64,000 nt of DNA from Linanthus parryae (taxonomy: Eukaryota > Streptophyta > Magnoliopsida > Ericales > Polemoniaceae). Shown here piece after piece: positions 10,537-23,414 of this stretch. Both the position numbers and the translations under genes were made by a program. The stretch lies in assembly GCA_023055425.1 (NCBI GenBank), contig JALGPY010000010.1, positions 23,476,363 to 23,540,362 on the forward strand. Direction: 5' to 3'. Below the pieces are notes generated by a model. That model was not told where the DNA came from. It made no database searches and saw only the letters and a list, made by a program, of their open reading frames with translations. Numbering within the stretch: position 1 is the stretch's first letter; each line of letters opens with the position of its first letter.

Positions 10537-13500
10537 GTTGCTTCAGGCAACTAGATATCTTTCATGGGTATCAACCTCCATGATTTTCACATAAAGTGAT
10601 TCGTACGATCATTTGGTGTAACTAGTTACTTTCACATTCGTAGTCTTCTAGACTAAACGAAATGTCACAATCACTCTTACCAAAGAGATGATTTGTGGGT
10701 TATAATTATAACCATGAGAAATATTGATGTAACTTAGGCATCACTTGCACTATGGCATAATTCTCTTTCAATAGTCTCAAGCATTCAACCATTAGGGTGC
10801 GGACATTTGAATATATTATTCTATACGAACATGGATGCTATGAGCATATAAAGTACTTCAAGGTACTTCCCAAATATGCTCTATGCATTAACTGCAGAGC
10901 ATGTGTATATTTACACACACTAATTCAATATGGACATTGATGCTTCGAACATCACAAGTACTCTTGGTACTTATAATTATACTCCATGCACTGCTAAAAT
11001 GCAGAGTTTGTATCCTCTTGTCCATTATTGGTTGACTTTTGTCATGGCCAAATATTTAAGTCAACTTCATCCACTTCAAGTGGTAAATGGAAATCATATA
11101 TGATTTCAAGCGCTTTTCTAATTAAAGTATCATCAACCGTAAGATCATGAGATTAATCTCAAATTATGTACCTTAGCTTCTTCAAGAGCTTCATGCCTCT
11201 TCCAGGGCAATTTATTTTCCAACGTTGGCTTTGATCTAATGTTGATGATATCATATCTTTTCTCATAATCATGAGAATTATTCATATCTTGTGTTCTCAA
11301 TTTGGGACTTTAAATCGCACAAGATTTGGATGCTTTTGACATCCTCTTCTGGAGGATCATAATATTTGAACAAGCAATCCTTACATGCTACTGGCATGAT
11401 TTCAAACCAAATACTCATTAGTCAATTAGACTTCAGTCTATAATGGAACTTCTAACTTTACACCAGTATAGCTGGATGTAAATGAGATAAAAATAAAGTT
11501 CACGTCGTGCAATATGGTCTATCTCCCCCTCATGACGTGAAACTCATGACCGTAATAACTTCTCGATTTATGCTTCTAGCATAAAAAAATCCAAGCAGAC
11601 ATTAAAGTCATGCCATGCAATTTATCTCTCTATGAGATATGATATGTCACAGTTCCAATTTTCATATTCTCATAAACTCTAGTCACTACTACCATGCGAC
11701 GAGTTATTATTCATTGAGAAATATGTCGTGATTCTGACTTCCTTCAAGAAGTTTAATGAGATAATTTGGTCGTTCTCTCTGGGGAACGCAAGAGGTAGAA
11801 ATAATCCCCAAAAAAATCCTTGTGGGATTAGTATCAATTAATGAAATCTCTCAAAATTGGATCATAATATCCTCCATCAAGCATAAATGCTTCTATGAAT
11901 ATTTAGAATAACATGCTAAAGTTCTCAAAATAATCTCCGTGGAGGGAGGATAGCAAGTTTCATACTCTTCGTGAGGCTTCATACAATATTTAGATATTTC
12001 TAAATGTATGAATGATAACATCGAAACCACTGCAGGGGTTGATTGTTATATCTCAACCTCTTTTAGAGATTTTCAATGACAATTTCTATCCATAACCACA
12101 ACTTAGTCCGTTATCTTGTAGACTATTTGGACCATATGACATTCACTTCTGGGAATGTGGGTCAATTTTGGTTGGTCATTTTGAGAGACTATACGTCATT
12201 AACAAATATTCATCATAAATAGCAATATAACATCAAAACCACTTCAGGGGCTTGATTGTAATTTGATTATCTTCTTTCCCATTGATACAAAAATACAACG
12301 CATCAACTAGGCGTTGGTTTGGCGATGTAACCATCAAGCCTTATGCGTTCCCTCATAAAGATATCTTCGTAAAGAATGCCCTCTTTCTCCAAATGATTTG
12401 AAGTTTGATTCATGGAGTCATAGCTCTAAAGATGCCAAGCAACTAGAAGCTTCTCAAATAACCCAATAAAGCTCCAGAACGCAACAAAGTTCATAGGGGA
12501 TGCTCTTTTTGCAACTATTGATGCATTTATTTTCTCCCCCTGTTTTTATGCAGTCTTTCTCTTTCGGATAAATCATAAAGATGCACTTCAATATATGACA
12601 ATGGACGTGCATATCATTGCAACTTGAGTCCATGACTGCAGCGATTATTGTGACACCATAGATTGGTTCACTTAAGAAAATGCGTCACCATTTTCTTAAA
12701 AAAATTGTTGTAGAGTAGGCATTTGCTTCTGGAAATGCTCTACAGTCCATTTCTCAACAAGGGACCAACTTATCATAATGTTGATCATTAAATCTTTCGC
12801 ATTACTCCACAGGAGTGTCCATTTGATAATATGCTATAACTCTTGGTCATAACATGTATTTCACAACTTCTGGCATGAAATACAACATATATCAATATCA
12901 ACTGCTTTAAGAGTCTACCATTCAAAGATTGTGTACTCATATCATGAGGAGGCCATAATAAAAAAAAATCCTCTTAAGGGAGGATGACTCATCTTTGCAA
13001 TGATCAAAACAACAAGCTCATATTCATCCATTCACAATCGCTTGAGCCTTTCATATGAGTGGCTTGTGGAAACAGAATGAGTTGTACTTCTGGTACACGA
13101 TCAGGATTCTGGCCTTTTCTAGCAGTGTTTATTTTTTTGAATTGAACTTCGGGTTCAATGGTTCTGAGAAAATAGCCTCAACTTTATCAAAATTTTTTGA
13201 CTTCGGGTCATAAAATACCTCATAACTGCATTATATGAGTAATTAAATATGTCCAACAAATATTAATGTGGACTAAGAACTTCTTCCAGAGGTTCTTTCG
13301 ACAAAATAGAGATCTTCTTCCCGAGTTTAATCTCTTTTAGAGATTTTTCACATTCACAACCATGACCGCCTCTATCGTCACGTGAATTTCGACCGGATAT
13401 AACAAAGTGATTCGCTTCTGGGAATGCACTACCATTCACTCATGGGAATGGGGTCGAATTAGTCGGTCCTGAACAATGGCTATAGTTTAAATGTCATAAC

Positions 13501-14679
13501 TTCAAGTTATTGACAATGTAACTTCCTTTCACAACTTCTGGTGTGAAAAATTTCTTTGCCGCTAGCAATATCAATTGCTTTTTATACTTGCCATTGTATG
13601 GTATACAAGTCTCTCCAGGAGATCTTTTGACATAACTTTATAACATCATGTTATAATTTCTTCATGTTTTTCATAACTTTTGGTATGAAAACGATTTTAC
13701 TCGCATGCAAATAGCGTATGTCCATTAAATAATCATGGACTAAGAACATCTTCTGGATGCTCTTCAGGGGGATTAATCAATTATCAATTTTGTATATATC
13801 TCTTCAGGAGAAGTGTCATAACTGCAGGTTATGATCAATACATCATGTAATTCGTAACTCCAAGTACGATACAAACTTACGCCCCTTATGTCCAGTATAA
13901 GCAATGGACTTAAAATCTCTTCTGGAGATTTTACTTTGACCAATAATCAACAAAGATCAAGAGTGTAGAAAAAAAAATTATGTACAAGTAAAGAAAAAGA
14001 AAAAGAACTGAACACGACCTCTTCAGGAGGGTGGATCATTATTTGAATTGTAGCAATCTCTGTAGGAGATCACTATTTATAATATTTCATAACTTCAGGT
14101 TATGAAAGTCATAACTACAAGTTATGATTGATGTAATGTAATTCGTTACTCCAAGAACAAATTACATGGCTAGACATGTGTGTCAATAGCCTCTACGAAA
14201 ACTCTTCTGGAGTTTCGTTTTTGATCCATTATAAGTATATAAAAAAAAATGAAATGCAGAAAATTAAAGTGCATAAAAGTAAAATAAACTAAAGAACACA
14301 TAACGCTACCTCTTCAGGAGGCTTGGTAATAACAAGCGTTTTAGATGTTTCAGACATCTCTTCAGAGGATGTAGTGATAATACCTATGACTTCAGGTCAT
14401 AAAAAAATATTATTGTAACTTAGCCGCCTATATAAAACCTATGACTTCAGGTCATAAAAAATACCTATGACTTCAGGTCATAAAAAAAATATTATTGTAA
14501 CTTCAGGTTACAATCAAATATTATGTAGCTCATAAATTCAGGTGTGAAAACATAATTTCTGTAAGCGTATGAAAAGCTTAAACCATCGATAGTGGTCATG
14601 TATTACGACCTCTTCCGGAGGTTCCGTCGGATTATGACCTCTTCTGGAGGTTTTTAGAGAACAACCTCTTCAGAAGGTT
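10537..14679 (-). repeat. Array of short hairpins sharing a TTCAG/TTCTG-like centre
   Basis: I counted more than 30 short inverted repeats with different arms around a similar 5-base centre. Perfect examples: 10537-10551 (GTTGC-TTCAG-GCAAC), 11341-11357 (ATCCTC-TTCTG-GAGGAT), 13141-13159 (ATTGAAC-TTCGG-GTTCAAT), 13913-13931 (AAATCTC-TTCTG-GAGATTT), 14085-14107 (TTTCATAAC-TTCAG-GTTATGAAA), 14385-14401, 14440-14456 and 14466-14482 (TATGAC-TTCAG-GTCATA three times), 14494-14514 (ATTGTAAC-TTCAG-GTTACAAT). In the element's own RNA (minus strand) the loops read CUGAA or CAGAA. Density is highest at 13000-14680. The arms change while complementarity is kept, which simple copying does not explain. 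Confidence 0.85.
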
Positions 14680-15752
14680 TAAATAATAACATAAAAAAAA
14701 TATCTTCCAGAAACATGTATGTTCTTCAACAGAAAAAACAAATAAATAATATGATATACGACATAAACTTTGTGAACTAAAGTAATTAATACTCAGAATA
14801 AGTAGCCATACACACATTTGAACAATCACTGCCACATTGATTGTACATTAGCTAATTGATAAAAAACATATTAATCTCGTTGTGAGTTGGTAACCAAACA
14901 ACCCATTAACTAAAACACATATTATCACGTAACATAACAGATCAAATATTACATCCTCTAAATTGTCAAGGACACACGATTGCAAAAGATTTGATGTTCC
15001 TTTCTTTGTCATGCCAAATACTGTTTATACGAATGTTCAAAAACAAAACTTGCATAACATACATATAGACCATGTATCTACCCAAAAGTGGTGCGAAGCT
15101 TTTAAGGAACACAGATTCTACTCTAGCCAACACTAACTCTGTTTTTATTCTAATATATTTCTCTTTTTGTAAAATAAGAACTTAATAAAAATAAATAGAG
15201 ATAAATAATCAATAAACAAACACCTAGGCTAAAAATCCTAAGTCATGTTCATAGCCTTTTTCTTGGCTATCAAAAACTACTGGTAAGTACTGTGTCCCTT
15301 AGGTGACATCCAGGAAAAAAAAACTAGGTACTTTTCTCAAAGAAAAGCTAGGTACACAATTTATTTTCAGATTTAAACAAGTGCTATTAGAGAGATGACA
15401 TCATCATGCAATTTCTTCAACAACTTATGGATAAGCAGGAAGTTGGACGTTTGATTCGGGGCGGTGACTTCGGTATGCTAAGCCTACCCAAGCCTACTGG
15501 ATCCCTTTGACCCATTCTTTTGAAGCAATACATAATAAAAAAAAATCATAATATGAACATACTACCTCTGTTCAAATCACGTAGGACATCCAAAACCGAA
15601 AAATTAATTTTTCCGTTTGGGTGTTCTTTTCTGATTTACAAAACTAAAACCCATAATCCAAACATATACCTGTTATTTGGTAGATCCCTCTTATTAATAT
15701 ATCTTCTCCGACTGATTGATGCGGAGCTGGTTAGAGCAACGTGCTGATAACG

Positions 15753-15956
15753 TGTTGTAAGACGAGATCTAAGATGAGAGAAGAAATAAAGAGAAACAAG
15801 GTGTAGGGAGAATAGTGATGATAGATGATATTATTCTCCAACCCTAGGCCTCCTTATATAGGCATTAGGGTGGGCTAATGGGCCAATAACAATGTACAAC
15901 GGGCTTACAAGATGTGGTGGATATTCACCAATAAACTAGCCCAATATTTCATAACA
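15753..15956 (-). repeat. 5' LTR of the LARD-like element
   Basis: 204 bp with TG...CA ends. On the minus strand it would be the promoter LTR, with TATA box CCTATATAAGG at about 15850-15861. Inside it (15741-15752) the minus strand reads CGTTATCAGCAC, which shares TATCAG with the Met-tRNA primer site but is not the standard sequence. Confidence 0.92.
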
Positions 15957-16954
15957 TATATATATATATATATATTTACTAGTAGAAACGATATTTAATT
16001 GCAACTTTTGTTAGTAGAATAAATATAGGCATACCAAATCTAACTAGTTAGAAACCACAATCTATTCTTATCTTATCAATTTAAACATGTAACTAGCTCT
16101 TTTTATTCATATCAATTGTTCTCCTTCAAAATTAAACACCCAAACCACTTCATTTTGTTAAAGGTTAATATAACTACAATTTGTTATGATGAATAATTGC
16201 ATGTTGTATAATCCACAACAAGATCCCCCCTACGTTTTCACATGCCATAACATGTTTTTAAATTTTCAGAAAGTACAAGACATCCCCCTACCAAAACTAT
16301 GGACAGTTTAAATAAAAGACAATCTATACCCCAAGTTTTATGAAAACACACTTTCACCCCCTTTTACATAAACTATAAAATTGATCAACCTAAACCCGGA
16401 TCCGTGCCTCAATATATGATTTTGATTATATAATATGAACTAGGGAGTGATTTAGAGATTATGTAACACCCCCACCTCTCAGAGCTGGAGAATATACCAG
16501 AAGACCCCGAGACTCGTGGGAGTGTCCTCCGCTAAGGCACGGGAATGCCTCAGCAAGGAGTCAAAGTCTAACGGTTCTGTTAAGAGACAGAATTAAAGAA
16601 ACTGAAAACTAAATCAAACTTACTATTATACTTTGAGTACTTCTAAGTGATTGACTATATCCCCATATTCCCACGTCCTCGAAGACACTCAAGCCAGGAC
16701 CTTGTCACATTGACACATATAACACAGATAGAATAACGGTAAATTATAACTCATGGAATCCTCAATAATCCATAACCATCACAACCATACCAGCCTTATA
16801 CGGAGGATCCCGAATCCCACCACCCAGAGGGTCGTGAAACAAGATTCACTTCCGACAAGGAAGGTTTAATCAATCCATCAAGACAAACTAGACCTTTAGT
16901 GTGCACACCCCCTACTGGACATTAGTCCAGAGAGTAGTACTAGTTGCCTACTAT

Positions 16955-17045
16955 GTCCGAAGACAATTCCCAGTTGTCCGAAGACAACACAACGTCCGAA
17001 GACGATTCCCAGTTGTCCGAAGACAACACAATGTCCGAAGACGAT
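16955..17045. repeat. 39-bp tandem repeat with GTCCGAAGAC motif
   Basis: The motif GTCCGAAGAC occurs five times at 19-20-bp spacing (16955, 16975, 16994, 17014, 17033) in an alternating pattern, which gives a 39-bp higher-order unit about 2.3 times. Confidence 0.9.
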
Positions 17046-19274
17046 CATACCACCACATATCACAACTAGGAACTATATGATTCATATGAGTGCTATCATC
17101 TTATAGTAAGACATGCACTAGAACAAGCATACATATGCATACCTGATATCCAGCCTAGTTTCCTAATCAGCATAGCTGATTTCATAATCTAGCAAACATT
17201 ATTCAATTCCAACATATATGCTATTAACACTTGTCCTCAAAGTAACGAGGAATGCACAATGCAGATGTTATGTTGATTGTCCCGCCAGGATTACTATTTT
17301 TCCCATGACAACTCAGTCTCTTCAATACAGTCTCAGACTGTGCCTGAACCTCCCAATGATACTCAATGAAGTCTATAAATATACAAATATGATTCCTATA
17401 CCTTCCTGATATACTCAGTTTTGAATTCTATAACTTTCACTTATTTACATTCAGGTTCCTGTAGCTTAACAAAACTACAAAAAAGTCCCTACAGTTGACT
17501 TTTAGTCGATTTCAACCCAGATAGGTGTATACTAGCTCCAAATATTATGAAACTGGTACATAGGCAAGAGGTCATGCCTAGAGTTAGGATTTTACAGTCA
17601 AATTCAAATTATTACAAAATTACCGATTTGCCCCTCCTATATAGCTCAGCCAAACTACGGTTTTCAGAAAGTTGAACTTGGTCAAACTTGACCCGTAGAC
17701 TTAAAATGTTATTCCGAACAACTTTCGAGAAGGATATTTTGGTCAACTAGTTCATCTTACAAGTCAAATGACACGTAAATGAGAAGAAACAAACAGACCT
17801 CCGATTCATTTAGCGGTCATGAAGATACTGCGATCCTTATGATATGTCAAACTTCAGGATGATGATAACTTAGTTCCAATGGACATTCACTACCACTTTA
17901 ACCAGCATCTGGGTGTGTTTAGATACATGGCTAAGCTAGCACATGATCATAGCTTTGTAGCTGGCAAAGTTAGGAGGACTGAGGTTTAAGATTTGATCAA
18001 ATTGGTTTAGTATTACTCATGATACAGCAGCCACAAAGTGGCAAAGAAAATCCAGGGCAAAAACTTGTGAGCCAACATTGGCCACATGTAGAAACTTCTA
18101 ATCTGATACCAAGAATGATTTATTATTTTATTTTTATTTCTTTTGTTTGTTTATTATTTTCTTAAAGCAGGATATTGGAGCTTGAATGCTCAAGATTACA
18201 ATAAAGATAAAAGTCATTTCACCAAGACAGTAGTTAGAAATATTCTTGGCAATTTGGTTGAAATCCCAGGGCAGTGCATTATGCTTCATGAAAAATAGAT
18301 ACAACCACCTTCAACACAATTTTCAGGAGCTCGAAGGTTCGCATTAAGAGACAAATAAACTTGCAAATTGCAGTATTACGTGTATGGAACAAACAGGATC
18401 AAACAGAGATTCATTTGACTTATTAATGATCAAGTTACAAAGATCACAATTTTGTCGAAAATCACAGGTTCAAGTACGACAGTTCATAGCAAAGTTCCGT
18501 AACCATTTCAACCCATTTTGAAGAGATTTAGAGACTCATTTAGGAGAAGAAATCAATATGAAAATTCTAGTATCAATCACTCGGAATAAACAGTAACAGT
18601 TATCTCCTAAGATTATTCACTTAGGTGGTAGCTACAGGGACAACAAAAATGGATTAAGTCTGAGACTCTATAGTTCACAATCAAGAACAAGTAATCCCCC
18701 TTAATGTTGTAGAGGGGAGTGTGATGAATCAAATGCACCCAGAAGCAAGACAAGATATCAACGAGAGAAGAGGTACAGAACTCCAAGAACAGGACACAAC
18801 TATCACCGTAAAAACGATGACTTTCAGTTAAAAGAAAGCACGAGAGATGATTTTACCATGCTCCGACAAACAATGGAAGAAACCGGCGAGTTCCTTGCCA
18901 GTTTCCGGCGACAGTTGGGATTCTCGACGAGTCATGCCCAAAAATGGGATTTAGGGGTTCGCCGTTTTCCTGATCACTTGTTTGCTGTCATCTCTAATTG
19001 ACCTAGGGCTTTCACTCAGCAGGTGACAGAGAGCTTCCCACAGCGGCAGCTCCGCAAATAGTGAGGTAATGGTGGTGGTGTTGTGGTTGTGGCCGTGGTG
19101 TTGGTGTTGGTGTCTTATTCATCCAAAAAAATGGAGGATGGAGGATTAGGGGTGAAGTATAAATAAGGATGGGCTGGTGCTGAATCATACCATGGGCTAG
19201 CTGAGGTGTTGCCACCTATGTAGGTTATGTGGCAAAATTTTAGAGTGTGAAAATGAGAGTTTTCACATTGGGGT

Positions 19275-20531
19275 TGTCACGACCCGTACCTTTTTTTTTC
19301 GCTTTAAGTTGATTACGAATTTGTCAGAGTAGAACGCGCACTTTTCGGCCGCGACGGAAATACGAACCTTTTTCGCTTTTAGATAAAATATAGCGGAAGC
19401 TTTAGAAATAAACAACTCTTTTCATTTTCAATCAAAATCATCATTTTCCTATTCATTTGAACAATAAACGTTTACAAATCTCTAATAAAAGAATATTAAC
19501 AAATATTACAATTAATATGAAAATGCCGTAATCTAAGCACGTCTATAGTCTTCGATCCATCCGTTCCGGTACCTGTAATTATTTTAAGGTGAGCAAAAAG
19601 CCCAGTAGGTACCGCCTAACCACTGGCGTAGAAATATAATAATCATTTAAACTGTAACATCGATCACGAATCACATAATTATCATGCTTTATACTTCATG
19701 CGAATAACAAACAATAACTTAACAATCAACATATAAGCAGATAATCATGTGCATAGACCGTAATTACAGTAGACGTGAGAACTATATTTCCCCTACCTTA
19801 ATATCATCTTCACGATAACAGCATTGAAATGATATGAAAAACTCCGAATCTTTTATCTCAGAATATTCTCAATATATCTCTAGTGCATCCCTATCTCTCT
19901 CTCACTTATCAGTAGTTAAATTGAATCTGGAAAGAGAAATAACTATAGCACTGAACCCTATTTATAGAAGTCAACGACCAATCAGATCGCGACGAGTCAC
20001 AGGGACACATGTCTCACATGCAATGAAAGCTGTGCCACACGACGACACGTGTCGCCTGTGTGTCACACATGGATAAGGATGGCCTCAGAGCATGACACAT
20101 AACCCCCTTACGTGTCGCGCATGCAGGGACAGTCGCAGATATTGTGACACATGTCCCTCTGCGTGTCACACATTCATTCGGCTAAATATAAATGCTTATC
20201 CTCAACCACCGCGTCAAATAAACATGTAATTTAGTCATGTCAAGCATTTAACAAGCCACATATCGCGAGATGCATAAACAATACTTAATTATCACTTAAA
20301 CTAGTGATTAGAACTAATTAACACTCAAACATTAGCACTAATTAACACTTAAACTAGTGATTAGCACTAATCATTCCCTAATTTTTTTTATCTTTAATTC
20401 AGAAATAGAATAAGAAATTGTGACTTTCGGTGTCTTTCTAGACGAGCTTAACATTTATAGTTTAGCAGTTATGAATAGATCTATCAGAAAGCTAAATTCT
20501 TAAACATGAAATAAAGTGAAGTAATATAACT
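19275..20531 (-). repeat. LTR variant X, first copy
   Basis: 1257 bp, starting TGTCACGACCCGTACC. It is homologous to variant Y but diverged. It lacks the usual TTACA terminus: it runs out near AGTAATATA and joins Y through ACT. On the minus strand a TATA box (CTATAAATAG at 19958-19967) lies about 80 bp below a G-box (CACGTG at 20046-20051). Confidence 0.85.
20032..20165 (-). promoter_or_regulatory. G-box-rich upstream region of the LTR promoter (repeated in all five LTRs)
   Basis: Upstream (minus sense) of the TATA box at 19958-19967 lies a block of related ACACGTGTC, ACACATGTC, ACGTGTCGC and TGTGTCAC motifs, with a perfect G-box CACGTG at 20046-20051. The ACGTG core is the known binding site of plant bZIP and bHLH factors, and ACACGTGTC resembles ABA-response elements. 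That these sites act here is inferred. The same block recurs in each LTR; the Y copies have two perfect G-boxes. Confidence 0.6.
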
Positions 20532-21812
20532 TGTCACGACCCGTATCTTTTTCTCTTTACGTTGATTAATAATACATCAGAGTAAACGCGTCATTTTTAG
20601 GCCGCGACGGAAATACGAACCTTTTGGCTTTTGAATAAAAATAGCGGAAGCTTAGAAATAGACAACTCTTTTCAATTTGAATGAAAAACGTCATTTTCCT
20701 ATTCAATTGAGCAATATCGTTTACAATTATCCAATAAAAGAATCTTGACAAATATTACAATTAATTTGCAAACGCTATAAATCTAGCCCGTCTATAGTCT
20801 CGAATCGACCCGTTCCGGTACCTGTAGATATTTTAGGGTGAGCAAAAAGCCCAGTAGGTACCGCCTAACCACTGGCGTAGAAATATAATAATCAATTAAA
20901 CTGTAACATCGCGAATCACATAATTATCAAGCTTTAGACATCATGCGAATAACAAACAATAACTTAACAATCAACATATAAGCATATAATCATGTATAGA
21001 CCGTAATTACAGTAGACGTGAAAACTATATTTCCCCTACCTCAATAATAGCTTCAGGATAACAGCTTTGAAATGATACAAGTAGCTCCTAATCTCTTATC
21101 TCGGAATATTCCCAGTATCTCTCTATCTCACTTATCGGTAGTTGAATCGAATCTGGAATGAGAAATAACTAAAGCACTAGCCTCTATTTATAGAAGTCAA
21201 CGACCAATCAGATCGCGACGAGTCACAGGGACACATGTCGTGCATGCACTGAAAGCTGTGCCACACAACGACACGTGTTGCCTGTGTGTCACACATGGAT
21301 AAGGATGGCCTCAGAGCGTGACACATAACCCCCCCTACGTGTCGCGCATGCAGGGAAAGTCGCAGATGTTGTGACACGTGTCCCTCTACGTGTCAAACAT
21401 TTATTTGGCCAAATCTAAATGCTTATCCTCAACTACCGCGTCAAATAAACATGTAATTTACTCACGTCAAGCATATAAAAAGCCACATATCACAAGATGC
21501 ATAAACAATACTTAATTAACACTTAAACTAAAGATTATCACTAACTAACACTTAAACTAGTAATTAGCACTAATTAACACTTAAACTAGTGGTTAGCACT
21601 AATTAACACTTAAACTAGTGATTAGCACTAATCATTCCCTAATTATTTTTATCTTTAATTTAGAAATAGAATAAGAAATTATGACTTTCGGTGTATTTCT
21701 GGTCGAGCTTAACATTTATAGTTTAGTAATTATGAGTACATCTATCAACTACTAAACAATTAAATATGAAATAAACAGATGTAACATAAGCTTAAGAAAT
21801 GCAGTTATTACA
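20532..21812 (-). repeat. LTR variant Y, first copy
   Basis: 1281 bp, starting TGTCACGACCCGTATC and ending GTTATTACA. TATA box at 21184-21193 (minus strand), G-boxes at 21272-21277 and 21375-21380. It differs from the copies at 23415 and 25041 by one to three bases by eye. Confidence 0.9.
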
Positions 21813-22157
21813 TTCTTCCCTCCTTAATAAAATTTCGTCCTCGAAATTTGAATTTTAATTATAGTGGGTTTCTATTTCAAAAATCATTCTTATCATGACA
21901 TAAACAATCTCATCACTTTTGCATAGCCAGACAGCATGCCTACAACACTCCCCTTGCGCCCCGGCATACCTCGCTTGGATCAAGTTAGCCAAGACCGAGT
22001 CCCGTGCGTAGGTGACGAGCGATGCAGGTACCACACTCTACCCCAAAACGTATCCGGCATACCTCGCTTGGATCAAGTTAGCCAAGACCGAGTCCCGGGC
22101 GCAAATGTCGGGTAAGGTGGATTTAACACACCGGGCTGGCACCGCTCTGATACCAAA
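21813..22157 (-). other. Short internal domain, first copy
   Basis: 345 bp. At the low end the minus strand reads ATTTCGAGGACGAAATTT, then TTAAGGAGGGAAGAA, the polypurine region typical of Tekay-type gypsy elements. At the high end it has TGGTATCAGAGC, the Met-tRNA primer site (22143-22154). A direct repeat of about 45 bp (GGCATACCTCGCTTGGATCA onward) occurs at 21963 and 22050. No coding. It is the minimum needed for reverse transcription by another element's enzymes. Confidence 0.88.
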
Positions 22158-23414
22158 TGTCACGACCCGTACCTTTTTTTTTCGCTTTAAGTTGATTACG
22201 AATTTGTCAGAGTAGAACGCGCACTTTTCGGCCGCGACGGAAATACGAACCTTTTTCGCTTTTAGATAAAATATAGCGGAAGCTTTAGAAATAAACAACT
22301 CTTTTCATTTTCAATCAAAATCATCATTTTCCTATTCATTTGAACAATAAACGTTTACAAATCTCTAATAAAAGAATATTAACAAATATTACAATTAATA
22401 TGAAAATGCCGTAATCTAAGCACGTCTATAGTCTTCGATCCATCCGTTCCGGTACCTGTAATTATTTTAAGGTGAGCAAAAAGCCCAGTAGGTACCGCCT
22501 AACCACTGGCGTAGAAATATAATAATCATTTAAACTGTAACATCGATCACGAATCACATAATTATCATGCTTTATACTTCATGCGAATAACAAACAATAA
22601 CTTAACAATCAACATATAAGCAGATAATCATGTGCATAGACCGTAATTACAGTAGACGTGAGAACTATATTTCCCCTACCTTAATATCATCTTCACGATA
22701 ACAGCATTGAAATGATATGAAAAACTCCGAATCTTTTATCTCAGAATATTCTCAATATATCTCTAGTGCATCCCTATCTCTCTCTCACTTATCAGTAGTT
22801 AAATTGAATCTGGAAAGAGAAATAACTATAGCACTGAACCCTATTTATAGAAGTCAACGACCAATCAGATCGCGACGAGTCACAGGGACACATGTCTCAC
22901 ATGCAATGAAAGCTGTGCCACACGACGACACGTGTCGCCTGTGTGTCACACATGGATAAGGATGGCCTCAGAGCATGACACATAACCCCCTTACGTGTCG
23001 CGCATGCAGGGACAGTCGCAGATATTGTGACACATGTCCCTCTGCGTGTCACACATTCATTCGGCTAAATATAAATGCTTATCCTCAACCACCGCGTCAA
23101 ATAAACATGTAATTTAGTCATGTCAAGCATTTAACAAGCCACATATCGCGAGATGCATAAACAATACTTAATTATCACTTAAACTAGTGATTAGAACTAA
23201 TTAACACTCAAACATTAGCACTAATTAACACTTAAACTAGTGATTAGCACTAATCATTCCCTAATTTTTTTTATCTTTAATTTAGAAATAGAATAAGAAA
23301 TTGTGACTTTCGGTGTCTTTCTAGACGAGCTTAACATTTATAGTTTAGCAGTTATGAATAGATCTATCAGAAAGCTAAATTCTTAAACATGAAATAAAGT
23401 GAAGTAATATAACT
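22158..23414 (-). repeat. LTR variant X, second copy
   Basis: 1257 bp, an almost exact copy of 19275-20531 (one C/T difference near 23281 seen). TATA at 22841-22850, G-box at 22929-22934. Confidence 0.88.

Larger units (their letters stand above)
9640..15956 (-). mobile_element. Non-coding LTR retrotransposon (LARD-like) with hairpin array
   Basis: A complete 6317-bp insertion in the Tekay A LTR. It has two 204-bp LTRs that look almost identical, TGTTGT...AACA ends, and a 5-bp target duplication TATAT (9635-9639 and 15957-15961). On the minus strand a polypurine tract (AAGGGGGAGTG) precedes the LTR at 9640-9843, and the sequence after the LTR at 15753-15956 is a primer-site-like GTTATCAGCACG, so it reads on the minus strand. 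LTR style and size suggest copia descent, but I find no gag, protease, integrase or RT in any frame of the 5.9-kb interior. The interior consists mostly of short inverted repeats (see 10537-14679) and three degenerate repeats near the 3' end. It probably moves with proteins from another element. LTR similarity suggests recent insertion. Confidence 0.85.

Noticed and set aside
10537..14679. CRISPR array
   Set aside because: Plant DNA; the motifs are hairpins of variable arm sequence and spacing, not fixed direct repeats with uniform spacers.
18108..18119. CTGATACCA as a primer site inside the solo LTR
   Set aside because: Only a partial match to the Met-tRNA site and not next to an LTR terminus.
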